Shown: positions 44,201 to 52,863 of the stretch, in pieces
Layout: each line of letters starts with the position of its first letter
How positions within the stretch are numbered: the first letter of the stretch is position 1
Assembly (NCBI GenBank): GCA_044228435.1
Contig: JBGAUW010000001.1
Coordinates: 620,001-684,000, forward strand
Source: Bog-950 sp044228435
GTDB lineage: Bacteria > Bacteroidota > Bacteroidia > Chitinophagales > LD1
Length of the DNA: 64,000 bases
Direction: 5' to 3'
Made by a program: the position numbers and the translations under genes
The notes under the pieces: model-generated
The model's database searches: none
The model's input: the letters and a program-made list of their open reading frames with translations, nothing else
What the model was told of the DNA's origin: nothing

Positions 44201-45640
44201 TGCTCCTTTTTCCCCGGTTGCTCCTGTATCACCTTTATCTCCTTGTGCTCCAGTATCGCCTGTCGGGCCGGTTATACCTTGTAAACCCTGAGCACCAACG
44301 TCACCAGTCGCTCCTTTTTCTCCGGTTGCACCTGTATCGCCTTTATCTCCTTGTAAGCCGGTGTCACCAGCGGGGCCGGTTACACCTTGTAAACCCTGAG
44401 GGCCTGTATCGCCCGTTTCTCCTTTCTCGCCGGTTGCTCCTGTATCACCTTTATCTCCCTGTGCACCAGTATCGCCTGTCGGGCCGGTTGCGCCCTGTAA
44501 ACCCTGAGGGCCTGTATCACCCGTTTCTCCTTTCTCCCCGGTTGCTCCTGTATCACCCTTATCTCCTTGTGCACCAGTATCGCCAGTCGGCCCGGTTACA
44601 CCTTGTAAGCCCTGAGCACCAACATCACCAGTTGCTCCTTTTTCTCCGGTCGCACCTGCGTCACCTTTATCTCCCTGTAAGCCGGTGTCACCAGCGGGGC
44701 CGGTTACGCCTTGTAAACCCTGAGGGCCAGTATCGCCCGTTTCTCCTTTCTCGCCGGTTGCTCCTGTATCACCTTTATCTCCTTGTGCACCAGTATCGCC
44801 AGTCGGGCCGGTTGCGCCCTGTAAACCCTGAGCACCAACATCACCAGTCGCTCCTTTTTCTCCGGTTGCACCTGTGTCGCCTTTATCTCCTTGTGCACCA
44901 GTATCGCCTGTCGGGCCGGTTACACCTTGTAAGCCCCGGGGGCCTGTATCGCCGGTTGCACCGGTAATTCCATTTAATCCATTTTGACCATCTAAACCGT
45001 TAGCCCCTGTATTGCCCTGGGGGCCAACTGGACCTGTATCTCCTTTTGCTCCGGTTGCGCCATTGCTCCCCTGCACTCCTTGTGCACCAGTATCGCCTTT
45101 TGCGCCAGTAGCTCCTGCCAGACCTGTAGCTCCCGTTGCCCCTGTGCCACCAGTTGGCCCTTTAGGACCCACCGAACCGGTAGAACCACGTAACCCCTGC
45201 GGCCCCGTTGGTCCGGTTGCACCTGTACTACCACCACCGCCGCTACCACTGCTTTTAGCATATAAGGCATAAGGCACACTTAAAAGCTGCGAAGTCCCCA
45301 TGTCTGTATAATTAGACCCTCCATCGGGGTCAACTTCTACCTGCAAATACTTGGGTCCGTTGGCCCAGTTAACCGTTGCAAGGTTATTGTTGCTACCTAT
45401 AAAAAGAGTAATTAACCCAAACTGATTAGTAGTTACCGTATTGGTTTCGGTAAAAACTATGACGCCTTGCGGAGTGCCATCATGAATTTTAAAACGCACG
45501 GTAACACTGGTTCCACCGGGCAAGGTTTGCCCGCTTCCATCACGAACTATGGCCTGGTAGTTAATTTTCTCAGGCGCCTGGGCAGATAAAAAGCTTATTG
45601 CAGTTAACTGCAATAGAATAACAAGTAAATAATTTTTCAT
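38222..45640 (-). CDS. Giant collagen-like surface/fibre protein
   Basis: A 2472-residue exported protein. Signal peptide (MKNYLLVILLQLTAISFLSA) at ATG 45640, preferred to the frame start at 45709. Residues about 22-135 form a conserved N-terminal beta domain (KINYQAIVRDGSGQTLPGG). A collagen-like Gly-X-Y region (about 135-640), rich in GDTG/GATG, follows; a second short one lies near 895-945. The rest consists of many repeats of the phage-fibre-like type VGIGT..P...LDVNG, with three near-identical blocks (SGQSYDGGVEFRH) and two other paired blocks (QITFGDN...GATT). The C-terminus (GVIMKSPDGNCWKLTVSNAG) resembles a conserved Bacteroidota cap. It likely forms a surface fibre; no T9SS domain is obvious. 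Confidence 0.85.
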   Translation of the reverse strand: MKNYLLVILLQLTAISFLSAQAPEKINYQAIVRDGSGQTLPGGTSVTVRFKIHDGTPQGVIVFTETNTVTTNQFGLITLFIGSNNNLATVNWANGPKYLQVEVDPDGGSNYTDMGTSQLLSVPYALYAKSSGSGGGGSTGATGPTGPQGLRGSTGSVGPKGPTGGTGATGATGLAGATGAKGDTGAQGVQGSNGATGAKGDTGPVGPQGNTGANGLDGQNGLNGITGATGDTGPRGLQGVTGPTGDTGAQGDKGDTGATGEKGATGDVGAQGLQGATGPTGDTGAQGDKGDTGATGEKGETGDTGPQGLQGVTGPAGDTGLQGDKGDAGATGEKGATGDVGAQGLQGVTGPTGDTGAQGDKGDTGATGEKGETGDTGPQGLQGATGPTGDTGAQGDKGDTGATGEKGETGDTGPQGLQGVTGPAGDTGLQGDKGDTGATGEKGATGDVGAQGLQGITGPTGDTGAQGDKGDTGATGEKGATGDVGAQGLQGVTGPTGDTGAQGDKGDTGATGEKGATGDIGAQGLQGITGPTGDTGAQGEKGDTGATGEKGATGDVGAQGLQGITGPTGDTGAQGEKGDTGATGEKGATGDVGAQGLQGITGATGETGAQGIAGETGATGDTGPTGPGGLNGVTGATGATGVQGVQGVAGVTGATGPQGATGATGLLGNGTNPGNTTYWNGSQWVLNSNTIYNNGIQVGIGTNTPDQAFVVNPALSGNGGTYNVQTASTANGYAFGTDAWQSFTAPGSGPLNSFNLWFRGGINSLFTFSIYSGTGTGGTLLNSEILSVNTSGIALVSFNTPPTLVYGQTYTLRLQGPSFQLNGTTASTSTFSTDGGLVNMPSFSMWLITNLGVATGPEFKVHTNTGILEVGSLAGTGTRMVVADDNGLLSTLPLGSGPTGATGPTGNVGATGAQGETGATGPQGNTGDTGPAGETGAQGPTGATGLLQAGSAAGNTTYWDGNDWVTTSNSIYNNGSEVGIGTSSPSAQLHTTGSVRFQNYTNGLLAVDGNGDVTNPRTIAGTTNQIDITNGNGVNGNPTVAINAAYTATTKAQFVLTGGGTITFDNSGYLKWTNRFIVLGAGTGAHFSTSGYYDINMPADGTLIPGVGGAGTVTATTDGVPLSGWHALYYIMPIGSNAGFQPDNFRVVAYGSNFELPENWLLLAMRNGDDGVVKLGVGGSIQPGQTITPAGNSGAILNSTSQQSNANFNISGNGVIGGNLQVGNSGFITTTPNGLGNIGFNNTTNGWYGLALGYDNQAPALIYNGSHSGGFYDPTRGWVTYYEGGTGHFNVGAASDPGTTFGVSGTSYFSGNTGFGTNNPSAALDVAGIGYFENRVGVGTNNPQASLQVTNGHSYFNHLSGNPYAGFGDADAVFGDDQTTRDGYGTANGSNITIQSSDKSTITALDQGNNLGQISYQNLVWTLGENIGWGTQTIRMPRLAGSGNRVIQTDNDGNLSVTSIDPASITGQWTNNGNDINNTNSGNVGINTSSPQSKLDVNGGLTLRNGSIGTQIAFGYAGGANYQNAIRTRHNSGAGQGNAFDFYTWDPSTDAVDAVGSKHVFTIDGSGNVGIGIGNPSHQLHVLGDAYIRDGLQVDNNVVINGNTNLNGTVMVNTSSNTQRLNVSGGMALMNGGIGAQITLGYGGGAQYQHAIRTRHDSGGQPNNAIDFYVWDQATDAVTDIGSKLIMTLQGNGNVGIGTTNAQAKLEVNGSLRTTTFQMTNGAANNYVLTSDGSGNGSWQAFSSGWTTTGSNVYNTTGGNVGVGYSAPDAKLVVSDGSDPGTYDDNKKLYVLGNYGSGQSYDGGVEFRHGSNSQGVGFGYNTIYATGYNNDQDLNLIAKGNSPLTLQAFGGATGNVGIAINNPQYKLDVNGTTNVRSDLTVAGSSSLGGKAAVGGLGDARMNISDGSGAGTYDDNKTLYVGANMGSGQSYDGGVEFRHNSNSQGIGFGYNTMYATGYNTDQDLNIIAKGTSHLTLQAMGGATGNVGIATTNPQAKLDVNGSTRTSTLEVSSTAWINGNTGIGYPASDARLLIVNGGSPDVYDDGKTIYASGSYGSGQSYDGGVEFRHSSNSQGIGFGFNTIYATGYDANQGLNIMAKGSSHLTLQAFGGATGNVGIATNNPTAKLDVNGTVRFENYTNGSLTVDGSGNLGVSTAAGLGNGTATGVTPYWNGSAWVVNSTNIYNNGSRVGIGTTNPQRLLDLSTDGQITFGDNAGATTSFETGIFWNPGVEYGLYRTTGGWTGPDYQQLRMNWVTGIIIDGGQSYGKSGTVIQPNGGKVLLFTNSGGSMGVGTTTPQSTLAVNGNLALGSYAGTNGAPSGGLIVPGRVGIGTSNPQRSLDVSTDGQITFGDNVGATTGSETGLFWQGGAEYGIYRTAGDWTGPDYRQLKMAFATGIVIDGGQSYGKSGTVIQPNGGNVAIGTDTPKAKLHVAGGDVYVSDNGNGVIMKSPDGNCWKLTVSNAGVPGFSAVGCP
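43861..44940 (-). repeat. Ten tandem 108-base collagen-like repeats
   Basis: Junctions recur every 108 bases (43861, 43969, 44077, 44185, 44293, 44401, 44509, 44617, 44725, 44833). Each unit encodes 36 residues such as GAQGLQGVTGPTGDTGAQGD plus KGDTGATGEKGATGD-type segments. Units alternate between a VGAQGLQG and a TGPQGLQG opening. Confidence 0.93.
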
Positions 45641-45677
45641 GCAAATGGGGTTAAGGTTTGTGGGTCGAAAAATACAC

Positions 45678-45691
45678 CACCGGTTCCGGTG
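45678..45691. other. CACCGGTTCCGGTG palindrome upstream of the collagen-repeat gene
   Basis: A 14-base inverted repeat with TT centre lies about 40 bases before the start codon. It could be a small leader hairpin or an operator; nothing else supports either. Confidence 0.3.
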
Positions 45692-45800
45692 ATGCGCTTG
45701 TCTTTTCAAACATAAAAATTCATATTGACTAAATTCGAATACGATTGGGTTGATTTACATAGTTTCACCACCACTATAAAAGGTATTACTTGTAAAAAAT

Positions 45801-45838
45801 AAAAAACGCGATACAGTTTCTGCTGCATCGCGTTTTTT
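45801..45838. terminator. Bidirectional intrinsic terminator
   Basis: ACGCGAT / ATCGCGT with an inner CAG/CTG pair block is flanked by A6 and T7. It serves the T9SS gene at 45859 on the reverse strand, 21 bases after its stop. Confidence 0.85.
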
Positions 45839-45858
45839 TCACCCAATAAGTTAACCGG

Positions 45859-47859
45859 TTACCGGGTTATAGTAAGCTTAGAAACTTTTTTACCGGTGCC
45901 GGTTTCTACAGCTAAAAGGTATAGTCCCTCGTTCCACTCTGCAGTGTTTATTAATTTAATGCCATTAGCAACAATACGCTCACGATAAACTTGCTGCCCC
46001 ATCATATTTGTAGCCGTAAGAATCGCCGGTTGGTTGGAGAAAGCGGTAAGGTCGATATTTACAGCGTTACCTGCGGGGTTAGGATAAACACCGAATTGCG
46101 CATAGGCATCTAAATTATTGATACCGGTGGCGATAGTTGTATCTACTGCCCAGGTATAATCAATAGTAACCGTATCCACAACCACTTTTGCATAATACAT
46201 CGATTTGCTGTTGGTAGTATCAATATACCAGCGTTCTTCAAATTGAGAATTATGAATTACATTTTTAAAGTTGGTAAAACTTCCGTAAAGCGATGAATCG
46301 CCCACCATAATTGCCCAGGCCTGGCCATTACTCATCAGGCAACCCGGTACGCTATTAACCGTGTCTAAGCAATGCCTGCGCACGGCCACATAACTCTGCT
46401 GCTGGCGGCCAAGCAACCACATACTATCCTGTGCTACTTCATCAAAATCTGCTGTTCTGAAATGAAGGGCCACTTCGTCATTTTTAAAAGGTAAAAACTC
46501 CGATTTGGGCTCGGGGCGATACATTAAAAGTGCCAGATTTTTAGTTTGAGCTACATACGGTAAGTTCTCGTTTGCATTATTAGCTGAACGGTTATCCCAA
46601 TCAGGGTCTATAACACCTGAACCGGTATACACGGGTGTAGTGCCAACATTCGCCATACAAGGATATTGCTGAAAACCAACCTTACCCTTCCAAAAATCTT
46701 TAACCGATGCAAGGGTAATGGATTTGTGTTTATAGATAACCACATCTTCCTTCACATTCAGCGAACTTTTAGAAGCCACACTTAACTCATTCGCAATATT
46801 GACAATAGTTGGCACTGAAAAAGTTGAAAACTGACGGAACGGTTCAAAATCAACATGCTGCCACAAATTTGAATCAATCAATAACTGTGCGGTTTCTGCA
46901 GCTACCTGCGGGTGAAAATAGGCTCCCGAACTCCATTGAAACAGCACTCTGTCTAACTGAGATAGACCGCTGTTTATAATAAAGCCGGTATCTAAACTAT
47001 GGCCAATGGGGTAAGTTATATTAAGATCAGATGTAAATGAGTTTATAATGGTATCTACCGGTATAGTAGAACTGGCTAAAAAACCACCGGCGTGAGAATT
47101 ACTGGTTGGAGCCTCGCCCAACCCGGTTAAAAGGTATATAAGATTATTATGATTTTGCCCATATGGCGTAGCATATTTGCCATAGTAGTTTCTTCCTGCA
47201 ACCGGGTAAAATACCCCCTTGTCGTTAGTAAGCATAAGCATTTCTTTCAGCAAACGCTGTGCAGCCAGGGTAGCCAGTGTTTTAATTTCCTGGTCCTGCG
47301 AAAAATCGGCCAGGTTTAGCAAGCCCGATAAGCTATAAGGAGCATCCACCGATGAAAAGAATTCATAATAACCAAACTGTATTTTTAAACGCAAATAATG
47401 CCTAAGCCTGGTATCAAGGTTTGCATCAATAGCTTTTCCAAACTTTTCGTGCAGCAACCAATCGCTGCTCATCCATTGTATCATGTGGTTCTCGCTCCAA
47501 TAGCCCCGGGTAGTATCGCTTTTGGTTAACCAAAACGGAATATCGTTTAACACCGGCATAATTATACTATCGTACTTACCTGTATCTAAAAACATAACCC
47601 GCACCAATTTAACTATGGCAAAATCGGCAGTTGTTCTGGCTTGTAAACCAGCTAACAAGGAGTACATGGCCGCCGAATCTACCGGCACATGCCGGTACGC
47701 CTGCAGGGTAATACCGTCGTCGCCAAAGTTGGCTAATGCAGTATCAATATAAGCCGTGCGGCGCTGTTCGTATATTGCATTATTGGCAAGTAATGGCTGC
47801 ATAAAATTTAAGCAACACATAAAAAAAGTTACTGCCAGCGAGCGTTCAAATAATTTCAT
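45859..47859 (-). CDS. Secreted T9SS protein of unknown function with helical (toroid-like) N-terminal half
   Basis: A 666-residue exported protein. Signal peptide 1-25 (MKLFERSLAVTFFMCC...LLA). Residues 60-330 are strongly helical and include RGYWSENHMIQWMSSDWLLHEKFG spread over 116-139 and NHNNLIYLLTGLGEA, reminiscent of alpha/alpha-toroid polysaccharide lyases, but no lyase family can be named. A beta-rich section follows, and a T9SS sorting domain begins at FGVYPNPAGNAVNID (about 590). It lies 5 bases after the small DUF6799-like gene on the same strand, so the two are likely one transcript. Confidence 0.85.
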   Translation of the reverse strand: MKLFERSLAVTFFMCCLNFMQPLLANNAIYEQRRTAYIDTALANFGDDGITLQAYRHVPVDSAAMYSLLAGLQARTTADFAIVKLVRVMFLDTGKYDSIIMPVLNDIPFWLTKSDTTRGYWSENHMIQWMSSDWLLHEKFGKAIDANLDTRLRHYLRLKIQFGYYEFFSSVDAPYSLSGLLNLADFSQDQEIKTLATLAAQRLLKEMLMLTNDKGVFYPVAGRNYYGKYATPYGQNHNNLIYLLTGLGEAPTSNSHAGGFLASSTIPVDTIINSFTSDLNITYPIGHSLDTGFIINSGLSQLDRVLFQWSSGAYFHPQVAAETAQLLIDSNLWQHVDFEPFRQFSTFSVPTIVNIANELSVASKSSLNVKEDVVIYKHKSITLASVKDFWKGKVGFQQYPCMANVGTTPVYTGSGVIDPDWDNRSANNANENLPYVAQTKNLALLMYRPEPKSEFLPFKNDEVALHFRTADFDEVAQDSMWLLGRQQQSYVAVRRHCLDTVNSVPGCLMSNGQAWAIMVGDSSLYGSFTNFKNVIHNSQFEERWYIDTTNSKSMYYAKVVVDTVTIDYTWAVDTTIATGINNLDAYAQFGVYPNPAGNAVNIDLTAFSNQPAILTATNMMGQQVYRERIVANGIKLINTAEWNEGLYLLAVETGTGKKVSKLTITR

Positions 47860-47864
47860 AGTTA

Positions 47865-48227
47865 CTATTTTGAGGTTATGGGTTCAATTTTAACTGCATT
47901 CAAATCGATGGCGTCGCCATTTTTAAGTCTTATTATTTCGCCCTTAAGGGTAAACACCACACCATTCATAAATGCAATTATGTGGTTATCCAGTTCCATA
48001 TAGCGATCAATAGCCATAGCTACATTATTCCTATAACAGCGCAATACGCCATCTTTCATACGGCAACCATCTTTTTCTGTAACAGGCTCAACCCAATCGC
48101 CACTAACTACCGAAGTAGTAGAAAAATTTCGGGGATCTTTATAGGGGTCGTACTTTTGCCCCTCGGTTTGCGCATACATATTCACGCTTAAAACCATAAA
48201 AAAAACTATGCAAACAACACTCCTCAT
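47865..48227 (-). CDS. Small secreted protein, DUF6799-like
   Basis: A 120-residue exported protein: signal peptide MRSVVCIVFFMVLSVNMYAQ, then a domain (about 52-115) with repeated 'KDGVLRCYRNN...VVFTLKGEIIRLKNGDAIDL' type segments, resembling the DUF6799 pattern of short G/D-rich beta repeats. The family has no known function. It lies upstream of the T9SS gene by 5 bases. Confidence 0.7.
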   Translation of the reverse strand: MRSVVCIVFFMVLSVNMYAQTEGQKYDPYKDPRNFSTTSVVSGDWVEPVTEKDGCRMKDGVLRCYRNNVAMAIDRYMELDNHIIAFMNGVVFTLKGEIIRLKNGDAIDLNAVKIEPITSK

Positions 48228-48266
48228 AAATTATTTTTTTGCATGCAAATATAATAAAACGCTACG

Positions 48267-50921
48267 CTAAATTACCCAGTCAGTCAGAGAATCTATCCTT
48301 ACAGGCGTGCCGTTCTCTTCTTCCTCCTTTAGCTTCTGCAACTGATCCAGCGCTGCCAGTACCACATCATTTATAACCACAATAAAAGAGCCTTTGGTAG
48401 CATTGCTTACGGCATAATCGATTGCCTCGCTCTCCTTCTTCATTATAGTTATTTTCATGTCGGGTTTTACATTCCTTATCCCCTTTGCAAGCAGGTCAAT
48501 AATCTCCTGTTCGGTGCGGCCGCGCAGGTGCTTATCCTGCCTGATAATAATTTCGTCGAAAACACGTGCTGCCTCTTCTCCCAATTCTATGGTATCCTGG
48601 TCGCGGCGGTCGCCAACGCCGGCAATTACGCCCACTTTTTTAGTAGCCTCTACCTTATTTACAAACTTACCAATGGCCCGCATACCATGCGCATTATGCG
48701 CATAGTCGGCCATTACGGTAAAAGCTTTAAAGTTAAATATGTTCATGCGGCCCGGGGTTTGCACCGGCGAAGGCACAAACGTTTCAAGGGCCAACTTAAT
48801 ATCTTCAATTTTAAAATCCCGCAGGTAGGCAGCAAGTATGGCACCCAGGGCATTTTGTATATTAAACTCCGCTTTACCACCAAAGGTAATGGGCGCATTG
48901 CTTACTTTATCTACCCGTATTTTCCAGCTGCCTTTTAGCAGGGTAAAGTAGCCGTTTTCGTAAACGCACGATATACCATTATTGGCAGAGTGCTCCTTAA
49001 TACGCGGGTTATTTTCATCAAGGCTAAACAGGGCCACCTTGCAATCCACTTCATCGCGCATTTTATACACCAGGTCATCATCCGCATTCAAAATCACGTA
49101 GCCTTCTTTAAATACCGACCTTGCCACCACCGCTTTGGCCCTTGCCAGCTGCTCCAACGTGTCAATGCCCTGTAAACCCAAATGGTCGGGCGCTATGTTG
49201 GTTACCACTGCCATATCGCAATTATGAAAACCGAGCCCGGCACGCAAAATTCCACCGCGTGCACACTCCAGCACTGCATATTCCACGGTAGGGTCTTTAA
49301 GCACAAACTCAGCACTAACAGGTCCCGTGCAATCGCCTTGCATCATCATTTGGTTTTGTATATACACACCTTCGGTAGTAGTAAAACCAACTTTGTAGCC
49401 CATTTGTTTAACAATGTGCGCAATTAACCGGGTAGTAGTTGTTTTTCCATTGGTGCCCGAAATGGCTATAATAGGTATACGCGCCGATGCCCCCGGCGGA
49501 TAGAGCATATCTATAACCGGCTCTGCCACATTGCGGCCTATGCCTTCGGTAGGGTCCAGGTGCATACGGAAACCAGGTGCAGCATTTACCTCTAAAATAG
49601 CGCCGCCGTTTTCTGCCACCGGCTCGGTCAGGTTATCGGCCATTATATCAATACCACAAATATCCAGGCCAATAATACGCGCTATGCGTTCGCACATAAA
49701 TACATTACTGGGGTGCACCAGGTCGGTTACATCGGTAGCTGTTCCACCTGTAGAAAGATTAGCAGTTGGTTTTAGCCATAGCTCCTCACCTGCCGCTAAA
49801 ACCGTTTCGAGGGTATAGTTTTTCTTTACAAGTATATTTTCAGTTTGATCATCTACCTTAATAGCGGTTAGCACCTTTTCGTGCCCATAACCGCGGCGGG
49901 GGTCGCTGTTTACTTTATCAATTAACTGCTGTATACTACTTTTTCCATCGCCGGTAACAGCCGCCGGTGTACGCAGGGCTGCTGCTACAAACTTATAGTT
50001 AATAACCAACACCCGGTGGTCGCGCCCGGTTATATACTTTTCGCAAATCACTGCCCGCGAATATTTTTTGGCCGCATTCATTCCCACCACCGCATCTTCC
50101 CAATTGCGCAGGTTAGTAGTAACCCCTTTGCCGTGGTTGCCGTCCAGCGGCTTGGTAATTACGGGGTAACCAATTTTATCAATGGTGCTTTTCAAATCAG
50201 CTTCATCGTAAACTACATAACCTTTAGGCACCGGAATTTGCGCTGCATCTAACAGGTTTTTGGTATCTTCTTTATCGCAGGCAATCTCAACCGCAATGTT
50301 TGATGTTGTAGACGCCACCGTTGCCTGAATGCGGCGTTGATTTTTGCCATAACCCAGCTGCACCAGCGAGCGGCGGTTTAATCTTATCCACGGTATTCTT
50401 CTCCTCTCAGCCTCCTCTACTATCGAGCCGGTGCTTGGTCCAAGCCTTTCCTCTTCCCGTATCTCGCGCAGGGTTTGTATATCGGCGGCTAAATTGTAAA
50501 CCGTATTATTTATCAACGCTTCGGCAACTGCTACTGCCGAGCGGGCAGCAAAAATTCCGGCCTTCTCTTCAAAATATGAAAACACCACGTGATATACACC
50601 GGGTGTGGAGGTTTGCCTTGTTCGGCCAAAACCACAATCCATACCCGCCAAAGTTTGAATCTCAAGGGCAATATGCTCTATCACATGCCCCATCCAGGTG
50701 CCGTGTTTTACACGCGAAAAAAAGCCCCCCGGTGCACCTTCGCTACAGCGGTGTTCAAACATGGTAGGGAACATCGCTTCTAACCGCTCGCCAAAACCGG
50801 GAATTTTATTGGTGGGCTTCTGCTCCATATCTTCCAAATCGAGCCGCATTACAATTAGCTTATGGCGCACGTTGCTCCAATAATTAGGACCCTTCATCAC
50901 TTTTATATCAAGAATTTTCAT
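48267..50921 (-). CDS. cphA: Cyanophycin synthetase
   Basis: An 884-residue enzyme that polymerises aspartate and arginine into cyanophycin using ATP. N-terminal domain (1-160, MKILDIKVMKGPNYWSN), ATP-grasp domain at about 215-470 (YPVITKPLDGNHGKGVTTN, EVNAAPGFRMHL), and a Mur-ligase-like half from about 480 with P-loop SGTNGKTTTTR and the ligase C-domain (MADYAHNAHGMRAIGKF). The length fits the cyanobacterial-type CphA1 family. It is divergent from cyanophycinase across 145 bases, so storage and release are jointly placed. Confidence 0.97.
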   Translation of the reverse strand: MKILDIKVMKGPNYWSNVRHKLIVMRLDLEDMEQKPTNKIPGFGERLEAMFPTMFEHRCSEGAPGGFFSRVKHGTWMGHVIEHIALEIQTLAGMDCGFGRTRQTSTPGVYHVVFSYFEEKAGIFAARSAVAVAEALINNTVYNLAADIQTLREIREEERLGPSTGSIVEEAERRRIPWIRLNRRSLVQLGYGKNQRRIQATVASTTSNIAVEIACDKEDTKNLLDAAQIPVPKGYVVYDEADLKSTIDKIGYPVITKPLDGNHGKGVTTNLRNWEDAVVGMNAAKKYSRAVICEKYITGRDHRVLVINYKFVAAALRTPAAVTGDGKSSIQQLIDKVNSDPRRGYGHEKVLTAIKVDDQTENILVKKNYTLETVLAAGEELWLKPTANLSTGGTATDVTDLVHPSNVFMCERIARIIGLDICGIDIMADNLTEPVAENGGAILEVNAAPGFRMHLDPTEGIGRNVAEPVIDMLYPPGASARIPIIAISGTNGKTTTTRLIAHIVKQMGYKVGFTTTEGVYIQNQMMMQGDCTGPVSAEFVLKDPTVEYAVLECARGGILRAGLGFHNCDMAVVTNIAPDHLGLQGIDTLEQLARAKAVVARSVFKEGYVILNADDDLVYKMRDEVDCKVALFSLDENNPRIKEHSANNGISCVYENGYFTLLKGSWKIRVDKVSNAPITFGGKAEFNIQNALGAILAAYLRDFKIEDIKLALETFVPSPVQTPGRMNIFNFKAFTVMADYAHNAHGMRAIGKFVNKVEATKKVGVIAGVGDRRDQDTIELGEEAARVFDEIIIRQDKHLRGRTEQEIIDLLAKGIRNVKPDMKITIMKKESEAIDYAVSNATKGSFIVVINDVVLAALDQLQKLKEEEENGTPVRIDSLTDWVI

Positions 50922-51066
50922 AGCCTGGCAGATAGATTAATAGTAAGTGGATAGATAAATACAGTTAGATGCAATTTAAAATTTTAGGTTTATTATGAGC
51001 CGTTGTTGAAAAAATCTTTTTGTATTAAATGCTGTTTATTCATTTTCGGACACTATTAAAGATTGA

Positions 51067-51915
51067 ATGATACCCACAGGAAAACTGATTGCAATAGGCG
51101 GAGCAGAAGATAAAGGCACCGATAAGGATTTATTTTTGGTGCATAAAAACAACGTTAACTACGCCGAGCTGGGCGTTTTAAAACGGATTGTAAGCGAAGC
51201 TGGTGGCAAAAATGCACTTATAGAAGTGGTTACCACAGCCTCATCTATACCCGGCGAAGTTTGGCGTAATTACCATAATGCCTTTACCAAACTTGGCTGT
51301 AGCAACGTGGGCCATATGCGCATACGCAAAACCAAAGATGCCGACAACGAAGAAATTTTAGCGCGCCTGCAGGCCTGCGATGCCATTATGTTTAGCGGCG
51401 GCAACCAAAGCAAAATTACTTCGGTGTTTGAAGGCACCGAATTCTTTAAAAGATTGAAACACCGCTACCATACCGAAAAATTTGTAATAGCCGGCACCAG
51501 CGCCGGGGCCATGGCCATGAGCCACGTAATGATAAGTGATGGAAATGCAGCTTACTCGTTACTTAAAGGCGAGGTTAAAAATGCAGTGGGCCTTGGTTTT
51601 GTTGAGCGAGTAATAATCGATTCGCACGTTAACAAACGCGGCCGCTTTACAAGGCTGGCGCAAATGGTGGCTCTGCACCCCTCTAAAATTGGTATAGGCC
51701 TTGGCGAAGATACCGGGGTAATAATTACCAACGAAGATGAACTGGAGGTAATTGGCAGCGGGGCAATAATGATAGTAGACGGCACTACGTTAAAACATAA
51801 TAACATACATCACATCCACAATGGTTCTTCTATATCTTTGGAAGGGCTTACCGTACACATACTTGAACACGGCAACCGTTATAATTGTAAAACCAGAAAT
51901 TTTAGCGTTAAATAA
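51067..51915 (+). CDS. cphB: Cyanophycinase
   Basis: A 282-residue serine peptidase (S51 family) releasing beta-Asp-Arg dipeptides from cyanophycin. The nucleophile is S145 in GTSAGAMAMS, and FSGGNQSKI (109-117) and the GLGEDTG motif are family features. There is no signal peptide, so it acts in the cytoplasm. The 145-base gap to cphA holds both promoters. The next gene starts 18 bases downstream, so they are probably cotranscribed. Confidence 0.96.
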   Translation: MIPTGKLIAIGGAEDKGTDKDLFLVHKNNVNYAELGVLKRIVSEAGGKNALIEVVTTASSIPGEVWRNYHNAFTKLGCSNVGHMRIRKTKDADNEEILARLQACDAIMFSGGNQSKITSVFEGTEFFKRLKHRYHTEKFVIAGTSAGAMAMSHVMISDGNAAYSLLKGEVKNAVGLGFVERVIIDSHVNKRGRFTRLAQMVALHPSKIGIGLGEDTGVIITNEDELEVIGSGAIMIVDGTTLKHNNIHHIHNGSSISLEGLTVHILEHGNRYNCKTRNFSVK

Positions 51916-51933
51916 CCAACTAAAACATTAGTG

Positions 51934-52704
51934 ATGGCTACCAAAAAGAAAGCAGGCAGTAAACCCAGCACTGCCGATGTAGAGATGAAATACCACCTGA
52001 TACAAAAATACAGGGAGGTAGTAGAGAAACGCTACGACTACAAAACAATAATAAAACTGCACCACTTGCCCGAAGGCATTGATAAAGCCGTAGTAGATAC
52101 ACTTAAAAAGTATTTTTTAGAAAGCCTTTACCCCGAACCTAAATACCGCGAAAAGTTAGATGCCGCTTTTGAAGAACTGCAAAATTATGTTTTGCACCCG
52201 GGCCGTATTGCCGACCTGCTTGGCAATATAGGCAGCGCCATTTTTAGATTTGGGTTTCAGTTTCCTACGGCTGTAAAAAGCGGTATAAGCGCATTGGAGG
52301 TACACACCGCTGCCAAACATTTCGAAAACTCTTTACTGGCCGGCGCAAAAAAGAATAAACTAACCGTGCCCATTACCGATGAGCAGTTTTATATGTGCCT
52401 GCGATCGATACCCCAGGCACAGTTGCAAAAGTTTATTGAAGAAGTGGGCGGGTTGTTTCATTCCTTTTCAAATACCGATTTGCTGGCCAAAACTTTAATG
52501 ATAATGGACGATGTGCTGGAGCGCATGTATGCCAAAAAAGATGTTTATAGCGCCAACGAAATTGAAGCTATTGAGTTGGGCCGCGAAATCATCCGTAAGG
52601 GCCATGACTTGTTTTTGCACTTAAATGAGCAGCAAAAAGCGGATATATTGGAGCTGGTTACTACCAACGAGCAGGCCTTTTTAGAGGGTGTTTACCAGGA
52701 ATAG
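51934..52704 (+). CDS. Conserved-looking helical protein of unknown function, in the cyanophycinase transcript
   Basis: A 256-residue soluble, mostly helical protein with a basic N-terminus (MATKKKAGSKPS). No motif is recognised. GTG 51931 directly precedes ATG 51934; the ATG is preferred. Its placement 18 bases after cphB suggests involvement in cyanophycin or nitrogen handling, but that is context only. Confidence 0.75.
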   Translation: MATKKKAGSKPSTADVEMKYHLIQKYREVVEKRYDYKTIIKLHHLPEGIDKAVVDTLKKYFLESLYPEPKYREKLDAAFEELQNYVLHPGRIADLLGNIGSAIFRFGFQFPTAVKSGISALEVHTAAKHFENSLLAGAKKNKLTVPITDEQFYMCLRSIPQAQLQKFIEEVGGLFHSFSNTDLLAKTLMIMDDVLERMYAKKDVYSANEIEAIELGREIIRKGHDLFLHLNEQQKADILELVTTNEQAFLEGVYQE

Positions 52705-52786
52705 GAATATGGATAGAGTTAGCATTGGCTTTAACACCATTTAGGCAATATCTTATTTTAAAGCAGTAACCCGCTGTGCCAAAAAC

Positions 52787-52804
52787 CCACATTACAAAAT
52801 GTGG
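52787..52804. other. CCACATT/AATGTGG inverted repeat before the histidine kinase
   Basis: A 7-base perfect stem with 4-base loop lies 60 bases upstream of the kinase start. No T-tract follows, so it is not a terminator; it could be an operator. Confidence 0.3.
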
Positions 52805-52863
52805 ACTGTTAATCACAAATTAGAAAAAATACCCTACGAAAGTTGTTTTGCGTAAACAACTGC

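Noticed and set aside
43876..44967. 363-codon forward-strand ORF across the collagen repeat
   Set aside because: It is the mirror of the Gly-X-Y repeat (arg/leu/ser-rich), has a 36-residue period and no independent features.
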